DNA from: Aporhodopirellula aestuarii
Lineage (GTDB): Bacteria > Planctomycetota > Planctomycetia > Pirellulales > Pirellulaceae
Direction of reading: 5' to 3'
DNA length: 61,067 bases
NCBI RefSeq assembly: GCF_023701485.1
Contig: NZ_JAMQBK010000047.1
Span: 1 to 61,067 of the forward strand
Below the pieces are notes generated by a model. That model was not told the origin of the DNA and did not search any database. It was given only the letters and a program-made list of their open reading frames with translations. Below are positions 8,793-18,335 of this stretch, piece by piece. Both the position numbers and the translations under genes were made by a program. Each line of letters starts with the position of its first letter. Positions within the stretch are counted from its first letter, which is position 1.

Positions 8793-9836
8793 CTAATTGC
8801 TCTGCTCGGCAACCGCGTCTGTGATGAGTTGGTAGCCGGTTGTGTTGAGGTGGCCGCTGCCGATGTGGCCGTTGTGAAAGCCGTGAGGGAAACGGCCTTG
8901 ATCAGCGGACTGTGCGAAGCTTTCACGGCAGTCGATGACTTCGATGCCGCGGCGTTCGAGCTCGATGGCGAGCGAGGCAAACTCATCGGCGTGATCATCA
9001 TTGCGACGAATCTCGCCGCCCATCACGACAGGAAGGTTGGGGGCATAAATGATCGTCAACGGTTTTGTGGTTGCCTGATGCAATTGACTCGCTATTTCCG
9101 CGGCCGGAAACACCGGTAATCCAGTCGCCTCGGCACCCGCCGGTCTCGCGGTGTTTGCTATCGCCATTGTGACGGGACCGACCCCGAATCGTAATCGACG
9201 AACCCGGTTTGAGCTGGACTCCATTAGCAACCCACGGGCGGCGTGTACAACGAAATCGGGAATCCAATCCATGAGGGCGGCATCACTGGAGACGGCGAGG
9301 GTTCCGTCGAGCGATTCGGGAGGCAGGTGCGTGAGCGGGCTCAAGTCGTTGAGTTCGCAGACCAGGACCACGTGTTTAGTCACTCCGAGGTGTTGCTCGG
9401 TGGACTTAAATCGTCCCGTCCAGTCAGCGGCGTCCTCGCCGCTGCGTCCCATCGGCAACACAGCCAACGTGTTGCCCGGAAGTTCCGTGAGCCGGCGTTC
9501 GAGTTGTGACCAAAGCTTTTGACGATCGTCAACGCAAACACCCTCAGCTTGCGAATCACCCCACAAGGCCACAATCGTTTTTGTCGTGGGAGGAGGAAGC
9601 TCCGTTCGCCCGGGCATCCCATGACGTCCGATCGTCGTCGTGGCGTACCCTTCGCTCCGCCACCGGTAGTGCGTTGACAAAGGGTAAACCCAAGCCTCGC
9701 ACACCGGATCAAAGACGCGAGAGTGGTAACTCCGCATGAACCACGGCGACGTCGCCCAAACGATGAGCGTTCCGAAGACCGGGCCGAGTGCCCATCTTAC
9801 GATGGTTCCACGTGTGAGCCGAGACGAACCGAACAT
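8793..9836 (-). CDS. SGNH/GDSL-hydrolase-like membrane-anchored protein
   Basis: A 347-residue protein with one N-terminal membrane segment (about 12-34). The SGNH block I motif is seen as WGDSQAEG (92-99, nucleophile Ser95) after a hydrophobic strand TIVAL. The C-terminal catalytic block is probably GHLNTTGYQLI, carrying the expected histidine. Such enzymes are esterases or O-acetyl hydrolases/transferases acting on lipids or polysaccharides; the substrate cannot be told. It lies only 4 bases after the stop of the sulfatase at 9841-11328 on the same strand in the order sulfatase then hydrolase... read from the minus strand, so the two likely share a transcript, which would fit removal of ester groups from a glycan. 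Confidence 0.72.
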   Translation of the reverse strand: MFGSSRLTRGTIVRWALGPVFGTLIVWATSPWFMRSYHSRVFDPVCEAWVYPLSTHYRWRSEGYATTTIGRHGMPGRTELPPPTTKTIVALWGDSQAEGVCVDDRQKLWSQLERRLTELPGNTLAVLPMGRSGEDAADWTGRFKSTEQHLGVTKHVVLVCELNDLSPLTHLPPESLDGTLAVSSDAALMDWIPDFVVHAARGLLMESSSNRVRRLRFGVGPVTMAIANTARPAGAEATGLPVFPAAEIASQLHQATTKPLTIIYAPNLPVVMGGEIRRNDDHADEFASLAIELERRGIEVIDCRESFAQSADQGRFPHGFHNGHIGSGHLNTTGYQLITDAVAEQSN

Positions 9837-9840
9837 GTGA

Positions 9841-11328
9841 TTAAGCTTCGTCAGGGACGTCGTATTGCTCCCGGAGACTGCCCAGTTCCTTTTTCAGCGT
9901 TTCGATCCGTGATGCATACTCAGGATTACCGGCGAGGTTGTTCATTTCACTCGGGTCATTCTGCAGGTCGTAAAGTTCCCACTCTTCACCATTGGGAACG
10001 TTGCGTCCGTAGAACCGGATCAACTTCCAGCGACCGTCAAACACGCCCTCGTGCCGGCGAACGCTATGTACGGCGGGATACTCGTAATAGTGATAGTAGA
10101 GTGAGTCACGCCAATCGGCCGGCGTATTTCCTTTGAGCAGCGGCACGAGACTCTTGCCTTGCATCTCATCAGGAATCGGTGCGTCGGCGAGGTCGAGAAA
10201 CGTCTCAGCGAAGTCAATGTTCTGAACCAGATCGGTGTTAACCGAGCCCGGTTCGATTTTTCCAGGCCAACGAGCGATCAACGGTGTGCGGAACGATTCT
10301 TCATACATGAATCGTTTATCGAACCAACCGTGCTCGCCCATGTAGAACCCTTGGTCGGAGCTATACATGACGATGGTGTTGTCAGTGAGTCCTTGTGCTT
10401 CCAGCGCGTCCAAAATCTTTCCGATACTCTCATCGACTGACCAGGTACAGCGAAGGTAATCCTTGAGGTACGTCTGGTATTTCCACTTTACCAGTTCAAC
10501 ACCAGTCGGCTGGTTTTCTTGGAACCACTTTTGGCGTGCGGCATATTGAGGCATTCCGAGGTACTGCCGGCCGAGTTTGAGATCGCTCTCGAGATTCATG
10601 TGCCGATTGATTTCCATTTCCTGCCCCGACGCGGCGACTCCCCGTGTTTCGTAGGTGTCGAACAGGTTCGCGGGTTCGGGAATTTCAACGTCTTCATATC
10701 GTTCCATCTCCCGCTTGGCCGGTTGCCAGTTTCGGTGCGGTGCTTTGTGGTGAACCATTAACATGAACGGACGCTCCTCGTCACGTCCATTCTCGAGCCA
10801 GTTAATTGCACGTTCGGTAATCACGTCCGTGACGTATTGGCCTTCGTAGCGGGTCTTACCTTCGGCGGTGATGAATTCAGGATCGTAGTACTTGCCCTGA
10901 CCAGGCAAGACTTCCCAGTAGTCGAAGCCCTGCATTTTGCCGCTGAGGTGAATCTTGCCGACCATCACGGTTTGAAAACCATTCTGCTGCAGGATCTTCT
11001 GAAACTGTTGCTGGTCGTGGTTGAACGGACCGACGTTGTCAATCTTGCCATTCTTGTGGCTGTGAAGTCCCGTCAGCAGTGTCGCGCGACTGGGAGCACA
11101 GATCGAGTTGCCGACATAGGCCCGATCGAATCGCATGCCCTCGGCGGCGAGGCGATCAATGTTGGGCGACGGGTTGAGCGACTTCAACGGCCCGCCATAC
11201 GCACCAATCGTTTGATAGGAGTGATCGTCGGAGAAGATCCAGACAATGTTCGGCCGCTCCCCGGCGTCAGCTTGATTGGTCGGTATCACACAGATAGCGG
11301 CAATTGCCAACATGATCCACTTCGTCAT
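9841..11328 (-). CDS. Secreted formylglycine sulfatase (GlcNAc-6-sulfatase-like)
   Basis: A 495-residue exported sulfatase. The signal peptide covers about 1-22. Metal-binding aspartates lie in IFSDDHSYQ (Asp34, Asp35), and the formylglycine motif is CAPSRATLLTG with Cys77. The catalytic GKIHLSG and APHRNW segments and the late block YSSDQGFYMGEHGWFDKR are as in S1 sulfatases annotated as N-acetylglucosamine-6-sulfatases (SulfAtlas S1_11-like, from memory). It would hydrolyse sulfate esters of sulfated polysaccharides. The start MTKWIML at 11328 puts the signal peptide first; a 16-codon upstream extension is rejected. It is the leading gene of a pair with the SGNH hydrolase. Confidence 0.92.
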   Translation of the reverse strand: MTKWIMLAIAAICVIPTNQADAGERPNIVWIFSDDHSYQTIGAYGGPLKSLNPSPNIDRLAAEGMRFDRAYVGNSICAPSRATLLTGLHSHKNGKIDNVGPFNHDQQQFQKILQQNGFQTVMVGKIHLSGKMQGFDYWEVLPGQGKYYDPEFITAEGKTRYEGQYVTDVITERAINWLENGRDEERPFMLMVHHKAPHRNWQPAKREMERYEDVEIPEPANLFDTYETRGVAASGQEMEINRHMNLESDLKLGRQYLGMPQYAARQKWFQENQPTGVELVKWKYQTYLKDYLRCTWSVDESIGKILDALEAQGLTDNTIVMYSSDQGFYMGEHGWFDKRFMYEESFRTPLIARWPGKIEPGSVNTDLVQNIDFAETFLDLADAPIPDEMQGKSLVPLLKGNTPADWRDSLYYHYYEYPAVHSVRRHEGVFDGRWKLIRFYGRNVPNGEEWELYDLQNDPSEMNNLAGNPEYASRIETLKKELGSLREQYDVPDEA

Positions 11329-11812
11329 TCTCTTTCTCGCGCATTCATGGAGTGTGTCTGAGATCGTCGCCCGCATCGACGCGGCAACACCCTAGGTTGA
11401 TCCTTAGGAGACTGCGTGAGATGCCGAGGTTAGAGGCGTTCGTGAACAGATCGCCATTGGCCGGGCTAAGCCCCCCGTCAGCACAGAGAGGGCGACAATG
11501 TGCTTTACCCGCATATTGTATAGATGATAATCGCACGTGCCTGATAGTGGGTGCCAAGGCTTCGATTAGGCGATTTTAACCGAGGGCGTGACGCTATCCT
11601 TTAAGCGACGTCTGATCCAAGGTCGCTTGGCATTGACGACGCCGACGCCTCATCGACGAGTTACCGGTGGCCGACGAGCGCGCTGCAGCAAAGAAGTTGA
11701 TTAAACGTCTAAAACTTCCGCATGAGAACGTTTGATTCATAATGCGACCGTTTGCGCACAATCCGCATGCTGCAAAATCCGGTCGAAAGTGAAGCCGATC
11801 GAGCACGCCGTG
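11329..11812. other. Intergenic region, nothing recognised
   Basis: This 480-base stretch lies between the 5' end of the sulfatase gene and the 3' end of the TolC-like gene, both on the minus strand. I see no gene, no strong hairpin and no repeat of the families described elsewhere. Confidence 0.4.
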
Positions 11813-13576
11813 CTATTGACCACCGAAGGAGGCACCACGGATGCCGTCACCATCGGTGTAGTCCGTTGGCGATTCCAACCCGCCGGTCAGTAGCAAACCG
11901 TCGACTTTCGCGGTCGCTCCCGCGAGTCGTCCTTTAGCGTCAATGAGTTGGATAGACGCTTCATAGAATTTGCGCCGGACCACTAACACTTGGAGGAACT
12001 CCAACTCTCCCGCTCGGTAGGCTTCTTCGGAGAGATCGAGACTCTTTTGAGCCTGCGGCAAAATTTCCTCTTCATACTTGCGGACCGATGCCAGAGCCGA
12101 GTCGAATTCCTGCGCGGTTCGAGCCAATCGTGATTTGATCGACTGCTCAATCCGTTTCACTTCCTGGGTGGCACGGACGTACTCTGCGTAAGCAGCTGAA
12201 ATGTTGCCGTCATTCTTGTTCCAAACTGGGATCGGTGCGGTCAATTGAACGTTAATCATGCCATTGTCCGTCCCGACATCATATCCCGCGCCCAACTGCG
12301 CGGTGACGTTGGGAACGTATTGGACTTGCTGGCGTTTTAATAGTGCTTGCTTTTCGCAAACGATCGCCCGGGCAGCCGACAGTTCAGGACTTTGACTCAC
12401 GATCATCGCGTAGGTGCTTTGCCATTCAGGCGTTACCGCGGTGTGATCAAAATCAGCCGCCAACGTTACCGGCGCTTCGCTGTCGATTCCAGCGATAGCG
12501 GCGAGATCACGCCATGCACCGAGATAGGCGTACTCGGCTTGCTCAGCAGCCAACTGGATTTCGCTGAGAAGCGTCTTGGCTTGTAGGGTTTCGATTAGCG
12601 TGCCTTCTTCAGCTCGCTCGCGATCGACAGCGACCTCAACGCCACGTTTGGCAACTTGCGAAAATTGTCGAGTCGCCTCCACACGCTGTTGTGCGGCGAG
12701 TGCTTCGAAGAATCTTACGCGGACGTCCGTCAGCACTCGGTAACGCTGCGTTTCCAGTTCCATCGATTGGGCGTGGCTGGTATGGCCGAGAACTTCTCGG
12801 TTGAGCGCGAGTTTGTTGCCCCGAACAAATTCCTGCTCGATAAAAATACCGTGTTGATCGGTGTTTCGGTCGGCGAGCTGTTGTCCGAAATATCCCAGCG
12901 TCGGATTAGGGCGAGTGCCGACTTGTTGTCGCAGGCCAGCTGCCTTGCTGCGTGTGGCGCTAGCGGCGGAAATCGCCGGATGGTTACTTAGTGCGATTTG
13001 CTCGACGTCCGTCAACGTGTACGTCGCTTGCCCTACAATGACGCCCGTCATGCCCGGACCATAGCCGTCCGAACAATCCGAACTCACAATCGGAGGGATG
13101 CTAACCGAGTTGAACACGTAGCCCACATTCACCGAGTTGTCGCCGGCGTGGGTTTTGAGATCGTATTCGGTTTCGGTTTCGCGTGTTTTCTTTGCTTCCG
13201 TTCTAAAACCGGCTCGCAGGTGCTCTTGAAAGTTGAGCGGCGGGGCATCGTTTTCAGTTTCATCAGGGGGTGCTTCGGTCGGTTCGCCCGTCGCAGGTAG
13301 CAGCTGGTCGACATAGGCAACCGGGTGAATCGTCGGAACCGCCAAACGAAGCGAGGGATACTCGACGAATGTCTCGGGATCAGTCACGGTCGCGTCGGCT
13401 ACAGCCTGTGATTGCCGGACGGGAGTCGGTGAAAGCGGCGGCGTTGCGCTGACCGTTTCAGTAACGGTGATGGAGTCGGTGGGGAACGTTTTGTGCGCGG
13501 TCAGCTGACTCATGTGAGTGCAGCCGGTCATTGCAAAAACCGAACACGCGGTCGCCGAAAGAAGCAGCCTTTTCAT
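11813..13576 (-). CDS. TolC/CzcC-type outer-membrane efflux lipoprotein
   Basis: A 587-residue protein. The N-terminus MKRLLLSATACSVFAMTGC ends in a probable lipobox cysteine (Cys19). A proline-rich linker of about 150 residues follows. The rest is the long helical TolC-type domain with the paired repeats: ALSNHPAISAASATRSKAAG, LQQVGTRPNPTLGYFG, and in the second half MIVSQSPELSAARAIV and ILPQAQKSLDLSEEAYRAGE. The latter is a strong outer-membrane-factor signature. Such proteins form the outer channel of RND or ABC efflux systems, often for metals. No inner-membrane pump or adaptor gene is adjacent, so it is an orphan channel here. Confidence 0.85.
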   Translation of the reverse strand: MKRLLLSATACSVFAMTGCTHMSQLTAHKTFPTDSITVTETVSATPPLSPTPVRQSQAVADATVTDPETFVEYPSLRLAVPTIHPVAYVDQLLPATGEPTEAPPDETENDAPPLNFQEHLRAGFRTEAKKTRETETEYDLKTHAGDNSVNVGYVFNSVSIPPIVSSDCSDGYGPGMTGVIVGQATYTLTDVEQIALSNHPAISAASATRSKAAGLRQQVGTRPNPTLGYFGQQLADRNTDQHGIFIEQEFVRGNKLALNREVLGHTSHAQSMELETQRYRVLTDVRVRFFEALAAQQRVEATRQFSQVAKRGVEVAVDRERAEEGTLIETLQAKTLLSEIQLAAEQAEYAYLGAWRDLAAIAGIDSEAPVTLAADFDHTAVTPEWQSTYAMIVSQSPELSAARAIVCEKQALLKRQQVQYVPNVTAQLGAGYDVGTDNGMINVQLTAPIPVWNKNDGNISAAYAEYVRATQEVKRIEQSIKSRLARTAQEFDSALASVRKYEEEILPQAQKSLDLSEEAYRAGELEFLQVLVVRRKFYEASIQLIDAKGRLAGATAKVDGLLLTGGLESPTDYTDGDGIRGASFGGQ

Positions 13577-14062
13577 CTTGACCCACACATCGCTTTAGAC
13601 GGAATACGTTTGGGACTTTTTGATCCGTTCAGATCTTGCGAGTCAGCCAAGACTCCACCCCCAATCGCCTGACAAATTGATCGTTACGTTCGTAGCAGGC
13701 GGTCACAGAAGAAACTATCGGCTCAATTGCGCCAGCCCTGTGTGGCGTTACGACCGGTACAACAGAAACAACGAGCCGCTGGCCCGGCGAACCCGTACGA
13801 CCCGAACAGTTTCACCCGCGAAACTCGATTGTCCGTAAAATCGCCGCCCCGCTGGGCAAATAGTTTCCAGCACGTGGAAAGCAATTTCCCAAGATTTCCC
13901 CTGGTTTTCGCGTCAATTAATACGTTCGCTCACGACGTGACATCGTGCCGCAGCAGATTACAGGCGACAAATGTGCGCCTGCGGGTGTATGTTTGGGAGC
14001 AGCAGGCAAAACAGCCTGAACCGATCTCAGCGGCGGCAATTTGAAATCAATCGAGGGCGATC
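13577..14062. other. Divergent intergenic region, nothing recognised
   Basis: About 490 bases lie between the divergent TolC-like and YwiC-like genes and should hold both promoters. I could not identify a gene, repeat or strong hairpin in it. Confidence 0.4.
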
Positions 14063-14911
14063 TTGAGCACGACCACCATCCCTTCGGCGACCGGAACAAA
14101 TACTCAGCCGAGGTCAACGTCTACAAAGGCCACGACATGCGTTGGGCCCCAAAAAAGTCAACCTGCCGCCGCGAAGTTACAACCGAAAGAGCACGGTGCG
14201 TATGCGATTCTAGGAATTCCCCTCGCCACTTCGTTGGTGATCGCAGACGTGAGCATCCCAGGATGCCTCGTCGTGCTGGCCTCCATAGCCGGGTTCGTCG
14301 CACACGAGCCGCTGTTGGTCGCAGCGGGGCATCGCGGACAGCGTTCGCAGCGAAGCACACCGGCGGCCAAGGGTCGCCTTGCTGCCTTGTTGGCGATCAC
14401 GTTCGGATGCGGGCTAACTGCCTTGGCACTCGGATCGACGGAAGTGCGTATCGCGTTGCTTGGCTGCGCCGCACTGGCGACGTCCTGTTTGGCGTTGGGC
14501 CTCGCTGGCCGACATCGCACGCTCGTTGGTCAACTGTGGGGCGTCGTTACGCTTTCGGCCGCCTGCGTACCGATACTGTTAGCCGGCGGCATTACTCCGG
14601 TGCAGACATTGGCAATCTGGACGGCGTGGCTGATCGGTTTCGCGGCCACAACGCTGGCGGTTCGCGGTGTCATTGCGGCGCAGAAACGCCGCGGAAAAAC
14701 AATTTATTGGTCAGCGATTCTAGCGCTGATTCTACTGACCGGCGTGCTCACGGCGACCGGCGACGCGGTTGCTATCGCAACCCTGCCAATGCTCATCATG
14801 AGCTGCCACCTGCTCATTAAACCACCACCGGCGCGGCACCTGAAGAGAGTAGGATGGACGTTGGTCGTCGGCACGATCGCGACCGCTGGATGGATGTTCG
14901 CGATCGTTTGA
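14063..14911 (+). CDS. YwiC-like integral membrane protein
   Basis: A 282-residue protein. After a Thr/Ser/Gln-rich N-terminal tail of about 40 residues comes the YwiC-family signature PKEHGAYAILGIPL and a chain of about eight hydrophobic segments with GFVAHEPLLV between the first ones. YwiC-like proteins are found near anaerobic respiration and nitrate-related genes in some bacteria (B. subtilis ywiC), but their function is unknown. The gene is read towards a small cupin gene 65 bases downstream, which may be co-transcribed. The family call rests on the KEHGAYA motif and the topology. Confidence 0.8.
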   Translation: MSTTTIPSATGTNTQPRSTSTKATTCVGPQKSQPAAAKLQPKEHGAYAILGIPLATSLVIADVSIPGCLVVLASIAGFVAHEPLLVAAGHRGQRSQRSTPAAKGRLAALLAITFGCGLTALALGSTEVRIALLGCAALATSCLALGLAGRHRTLVGQLWGVVTLSAACVPILLAGGITPVQTLAIWTAWLIGFAATTLAVRGVIAAQKRRGKTIYWSAILALILLTGVLTATGDAVAIATLPMLIMSCHLLIKPPPARHLKRVGWTLVVGTIATAGWMFAIV

Positions 14912-14976
14912 ACTCATGCGAAACGCAATATAGACCGAGGACTCGTACGCAACTTTTCTTTCTCGGGGTGGAGACA

Positions 14977-15300
14977 ATGGATATTCCTGCCGGTCGAGTC
15001 GTTGACAATCATATCATGGGCACAGAACGCGGACCGAGCGAGTTACCCCAGCCGGAGCTGCTCTTTCAGACGGAGTTCTATAGCGTCATGCGGGTGCACC
15101 TGCGGGCGGGCATGACGATTCCGGAACAAGCCGCTACAAAGGAGATCACTGTTCAGTGCGTGAGCGGTCGCCTGGACTTTGTTACGATGGGACGCACGCG
15201 AACCATGACGACAGGCAGCCTGCTGTATCTCCAGCCTCGCGAGGTTGACGCCCTCACCGCAATCGAAGACTCAGTCGTGTTAGTCACGAAAGCAAGTTGA
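14977..15300 (+). CDS. Small cupin-fold protein
   Basis: A 107-residue protein with the size and strand pattern of a single cupin barrel: FYSVMRVHLRAGMTIPEQ, then QCVSGRLDFVTMG, GSLLYLQPREVDALTA and a closing VVLVTKAS. The usual metal-binding histidines of cupin motif 1 are largely missing, so it may be non-catalytic or bind another ligand. The start at 14977 is preceded by a GGGGTGGAG Shine-Dalgarno-like run. It lies 65 bases after the YwiC-like gene, suggesting a two-gene unit; it may sense a small molecule for that membrane protein, which is speculation. Confidence 0.7.
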   Translation: MDIPAGRVVDNHIMGTERGPSELPQPELLFQTEFYSVMRVHLRAGMTIPEQAATKEITVQCVSGRLDFVTMGRTRTMTTGSLLYLQPREVDALTAIEDSVVLVTKAS

Positions 15301-15356
15301 CGCGGATTGACTTTAGCATTGGACAACGCCCCGATCAATCGAACCGGACGGTTGCG

Positions 15357-16946
15357 TCACAGCGTTTTGAGGTACTCGAGGAGCGCGATCTTTTCTTGTT
15401 CATCGAGTGAATCGGGATAGTCGTGCCCCGAGGCGGATTTACCGAAACGCCGAGTATCAAAATAGCTCCGACGCAGTGCGACGTCGGGTTCCTCCAGCGG
15501 CACACGTTTGACCGACTCGATCGTCAATCCGACTTTGCTTTCATCGATCGAATCACTGACACGTCGCCACACCGTCGGACGTTGTGATTGGTTCAAGACG
15601 TGCCATAGCGTCGGCACGCTACCATTGTGAAAGTACGGGGCACTCGCCCAAACGCCATCGAGCGGCGGAGCCACGTAACCAGCGGGATCGGTGATTGTCG
15701 TTTGTTCATCGGGCTCTCCCGCGTTGGCAAACCAACTGCGAGCGTAGTGTTCGCGACCAGCGACGGTTAAAGCACTGTGACGCACGGGGTCCGTTCCGAT
15801 TTCATCAATGGGCACCATGCGGTTGGGATAGGCAGCAATCGACTCCTCGTCACTGTCGTGTCCGTAAGTTCCATGGCATTCGGCGCAGGTCGTTTCGAAC
15901 AAGTGCTGGCCTTGTTCCGCTAAATCGGGATCGATTGCGTGTGGATATTTTGGCGGACGCACTGACGAGAGGTATGCGTAGACGTCTCGGAAGGCGTCTT
16001 CGTATTGTCGATAGAAGCTCGCATCGTTCTCAGGAACGAGCGTGAACTGCATCAAACCTCGATGCCCCTTTTCGGCAAAACCATCAATGTAGATGTACGG
16101 CCGGCGATAGAAGTGCCACCACGGTGGCGCGTCCATGTCGTGATGAGTGAGCGAAGCGGGCGCACGCTGGACCAGATTCAGTTGATCGTCGCGGTAATTC
16201 ATGAGACCCATGCCAAAGACAACCGCATTGGTTGTCCCGTGGGTGGTCCCCAATGGGATGACGAGTGAACCGAGTTCCATTCGTCCAAGCGGGAGTCCGA
16301 GCCGGAATTTCGTACTGCGTACCTCTTCGGTCAAGGTTTGCAACGCAAAACGATTGTTGGGTGCGCCAGGATACGGGCGTCCATAGACCGATCCTCCGTG
16401 GCATGAGAAGCAATTCATCGTCCAGTTACCGTGTTCATCGACCACATACTGCAACGGTTTACCTGGATCGTCACCACGCTCGGTTGCGAGGGGGGCCGGC
16501 GTGCTTTCATCGACACGCGGCGTCAATCCGTAACGTTCAAACGCCATCGCTCGGCGTTCACCGATCGATACCTTTGCCGCTTGACTTCGCAGCGGTTCTG
16601 GCCAGCTCCTCCAAAGCTCATCGAAGACACGTTGATCGAAGTCACTCGGAAGGAGCGCCCGGTTCATCAAAAATTCATACCCGCGAGACGCAGCATCCTC
16701 ATCCTCATTTTCATCGCCCCCCTCAACCAAATCGCCAACTGGCGGCGAATCGTCTGAGCTGGGCGTTCCGGCTGTCGCGAGCGTGTTTCCACTCCACGCG
16801 ATGCAAAACCCCGCGAGTGCGAGCACGATGAACAATCCAGGCGACCGGCCAATCCTCGCATACGCGGAAGAAAGCGATTCGCCGAAACGTCGTGAAGACC
16901 ACAACATGCTCGAACCGGTGGAGCGGTTCGGCGAATACAGATACAT
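15357..16946 (-). CDS. Exported di-haem cytochrome c (CCP/RoxA-like)
   Basis: A 529-residue protein with one N-terminal hydrophobic segment (about 37-58 from this start) and two c-type haem sites, CFSCH near residue 179 and CAECH near residue 354. Two haems about 175 residues apart, with extra domains, recall the cytochrome c peroxidase/MauG superfamily and particularly the large RoxA-like proteins. The C-terminal part has VAPPLDGVWASAPYFHNGSVPTLWHVL, a sequence common in di-haem peroxidase-type proteins, where Met/His ligands lie. Substrate unknown; a peroxidase or oxygenase role in the periplasm is inferred. The start is uncertain: in-frame ATGs lie at 16946 and 16907, and the frame is open further to a TTG at 17057. 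Confidence 0.8.
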   Translation of the reverse strand: MYLYSPNRSTGSSMLWSSRRFGESLSSAYARIGRSPGLFIVLALAGFCIAWSGNTLATAGTPSSDDSPPVGDLVEGGDENEDEDAASRGYEFLMNRALLPSDFDQRVFDELWRSWPEPLRSQAAKVSIGERRAMAFERYGLTPRVDESTPAPLATERGDDPGKPLQYVVDEHGNWTMNCFSCHGGSVYGRPYPGAPNNRFALQTLTEEVRSTKFRLGLPLGRMELGSLVIPLGTTHGTTNAVVFGMGLMNYRDDQLNLVQRAPASLTHHDMDAPPWWHFYRRPYIYIDGFAEKGHRGLMQFTLVPENDASFYRQYEDAFRDVYAYLSSVRPPKYPHAIDPDLAEQGQHLFETTCAECHGTYGHDSDEESIAAYPNRMVPIDEIGTDPVRHSALTVAGREHYARSWFANAGEPDEQTTITDPAGYVAPPLDGVWASAPYFHNGSVPTLWHVLNQSQRPTVWRRVSDSIDESKVGLTIESVKRVPLEEPDVALRRSYFDTRRFGKSASGHDYPDSLDEQEKIALLEYLKTL

Positions 16947-17135
16947 TCGATGGCCAGAGGCGTCTATTGGGACAACGCCTTGAACCGTCGAGGGCGTTTG
17001 AGAGGCGGAGACGGTCTCGGGACAAAGCACGGCGATTCTCGGTGGGGATAACAACAATCCGGCTGAGGCGGCGACCCCGATGGCCCGCCGCTCGCCTTCA
17101 TTATGCCCGCCGTCAGCCGGGAGGATTAACCCCTA

Positions 17136-18335
17136 TTATTGGACGCCGATCGAAGATTTGACCAAATCGGTCAGTTGAATTTCGGTCGATTGCGGATCAA
17201 CCACGCGGGTTTTCAACGTTTCGAGGCTCCGGCGGGCGTCGCAGTACTCGAGAGCCACGACTCGCACGTCGGCAGGCAATTTGCGAATGATCGGGTCGAC
17301 GTATGGATCGGCCTTGTTGAAAATCAGTCGTTCCGCCCAATCGCTGTGAAGGTCCACCGAATCGGCATCGAGCTTCGCGGCGACGTGACGTAGCAGGGTC
17401 GAGAGTGAACGAGCAGGTGACGTCGCACGAACCTTGCGTGCTTCATTACGGAGTGTCGCTTCGGCTTCCGCGAACTCCCGTGCCGCGTTCCACGCAACCG
17501 GATCGCCTTCGGCATGAACGGCAACGACGAACCGGCCTTCACCGAGCGGACGCATCGAGTCGCGGTCTTCTCCGATAACCGGGATTTGCGAAAAAGCATC
17601 CGACACCGAACTCTTCTTCGCGGGGCGACCGATCGCGACCACGGAAACATCTAACAGCCCCGCTCGGAATCCAGCGGGCACGTCAAAGGTGATCTTGAAC
17701 TCCTTTTCACCTTCGAGCACCTGCGTCGACGTCCAACGCAGCTTGTAGTACACGCCTCGACCTCGCTCGATCGTACCGGACGCAGTAACGGCATGCAGAG
17801 GAGCATGACGTTCGTACTGCAACGATTCGGTTTGTTTGCTTCCCTTCCCCCCTTCGACATTGGCCGTCGCGAGGCTGCCTTGCGTGAGGTCGACGGAGGC
17901 TCCAAACGATTCGCTCTCTTCATCGCACGTCTTTACTTGGATCGTGCCAGAGTATTCGCTCGCGGTTTCGGTGCGAGGACTGTAGTTCATCACTTGCCAC
18001 GACGTTTGACGTGGGACACAGCGGATCATCCAACGATCGATCTGCGGAAACGCACTCCCGCTCACCAACGAAGACAACCGCAGCGTGACTTCGACGGGTT
18101 CGCCGCCACTTCGCACGATCAGGTCGTCGGGACGTTGGCTGGCGACCGGCACGGCAACCGCGGTAGGCGGCAAATCGAAGGAGATCACATGCTGATCGGC
18201 TCCGCGAGCTGCCGTTGGGGGCGTCGTTAGTGTTACGAGAGTGACGCTCGCCAAAAGTAACAGGGAGCAAGAGAAGGTCGCCGGTGCGGTGAGACGACGA
18301 GAATTTTGATTGCGTGTGGGGGCTGAAGTGTTCAT
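17136..18335 (-). CDS. Secreted protein of unknown function
   Basis: A 399-residue protein starting at MNTSAPTRN, with a signal peptide after a basic, Asn/Arg-rich head (hydrophobic core near SLLLLASVTLVTL, cleavage near ARGA). The mature part has strand-rich segments (VEVTLRLSSLVSG, RGVYYKLRWTSTQVLEGEKEF, FVVAVHAEGDPVAW) and a more helical, charged C-terminal third. I recognise no family or catalytic motif. The frame is open 63 codons further upstream, but that would hide the signal peptide. The gene stands alone. Confidence 0.68.
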   Translation of the reverse strand: MNTSAPTRNQNSRRLTAPATFSCSLLLLASVTLVTLTTPPTAARGADQHVISFDLPPTAVAVPVASQRPDDLIVRSGGEPVEVTLRLSSLVSGSAFPQIDRWMIRCVPRQTSWQVMNYSPRTETASEYSGTIQVKTCDEESESFGASVDLTQGSLATANVEGGKGSKQTESLQYERHAPLHAVTASGTIERGRGVYYKLRWTSTQVLEGEKEFKITFDVPAGFRAGLLDVSVVAIGRPAKKSSVSDAFSQIPVIGEDRDSMRPLGEGRFVVAVHAEGDPVAWNAAREFAEAEATLRNEARKVRATSPARSLSTLLRHVAAKLDADSVDLHSDWAERLIFNKADPYVDPIIRKLPADVRVVALEYCDARRSLETLKTRVVDPQSTEIQLTDLVKSSIGVQ

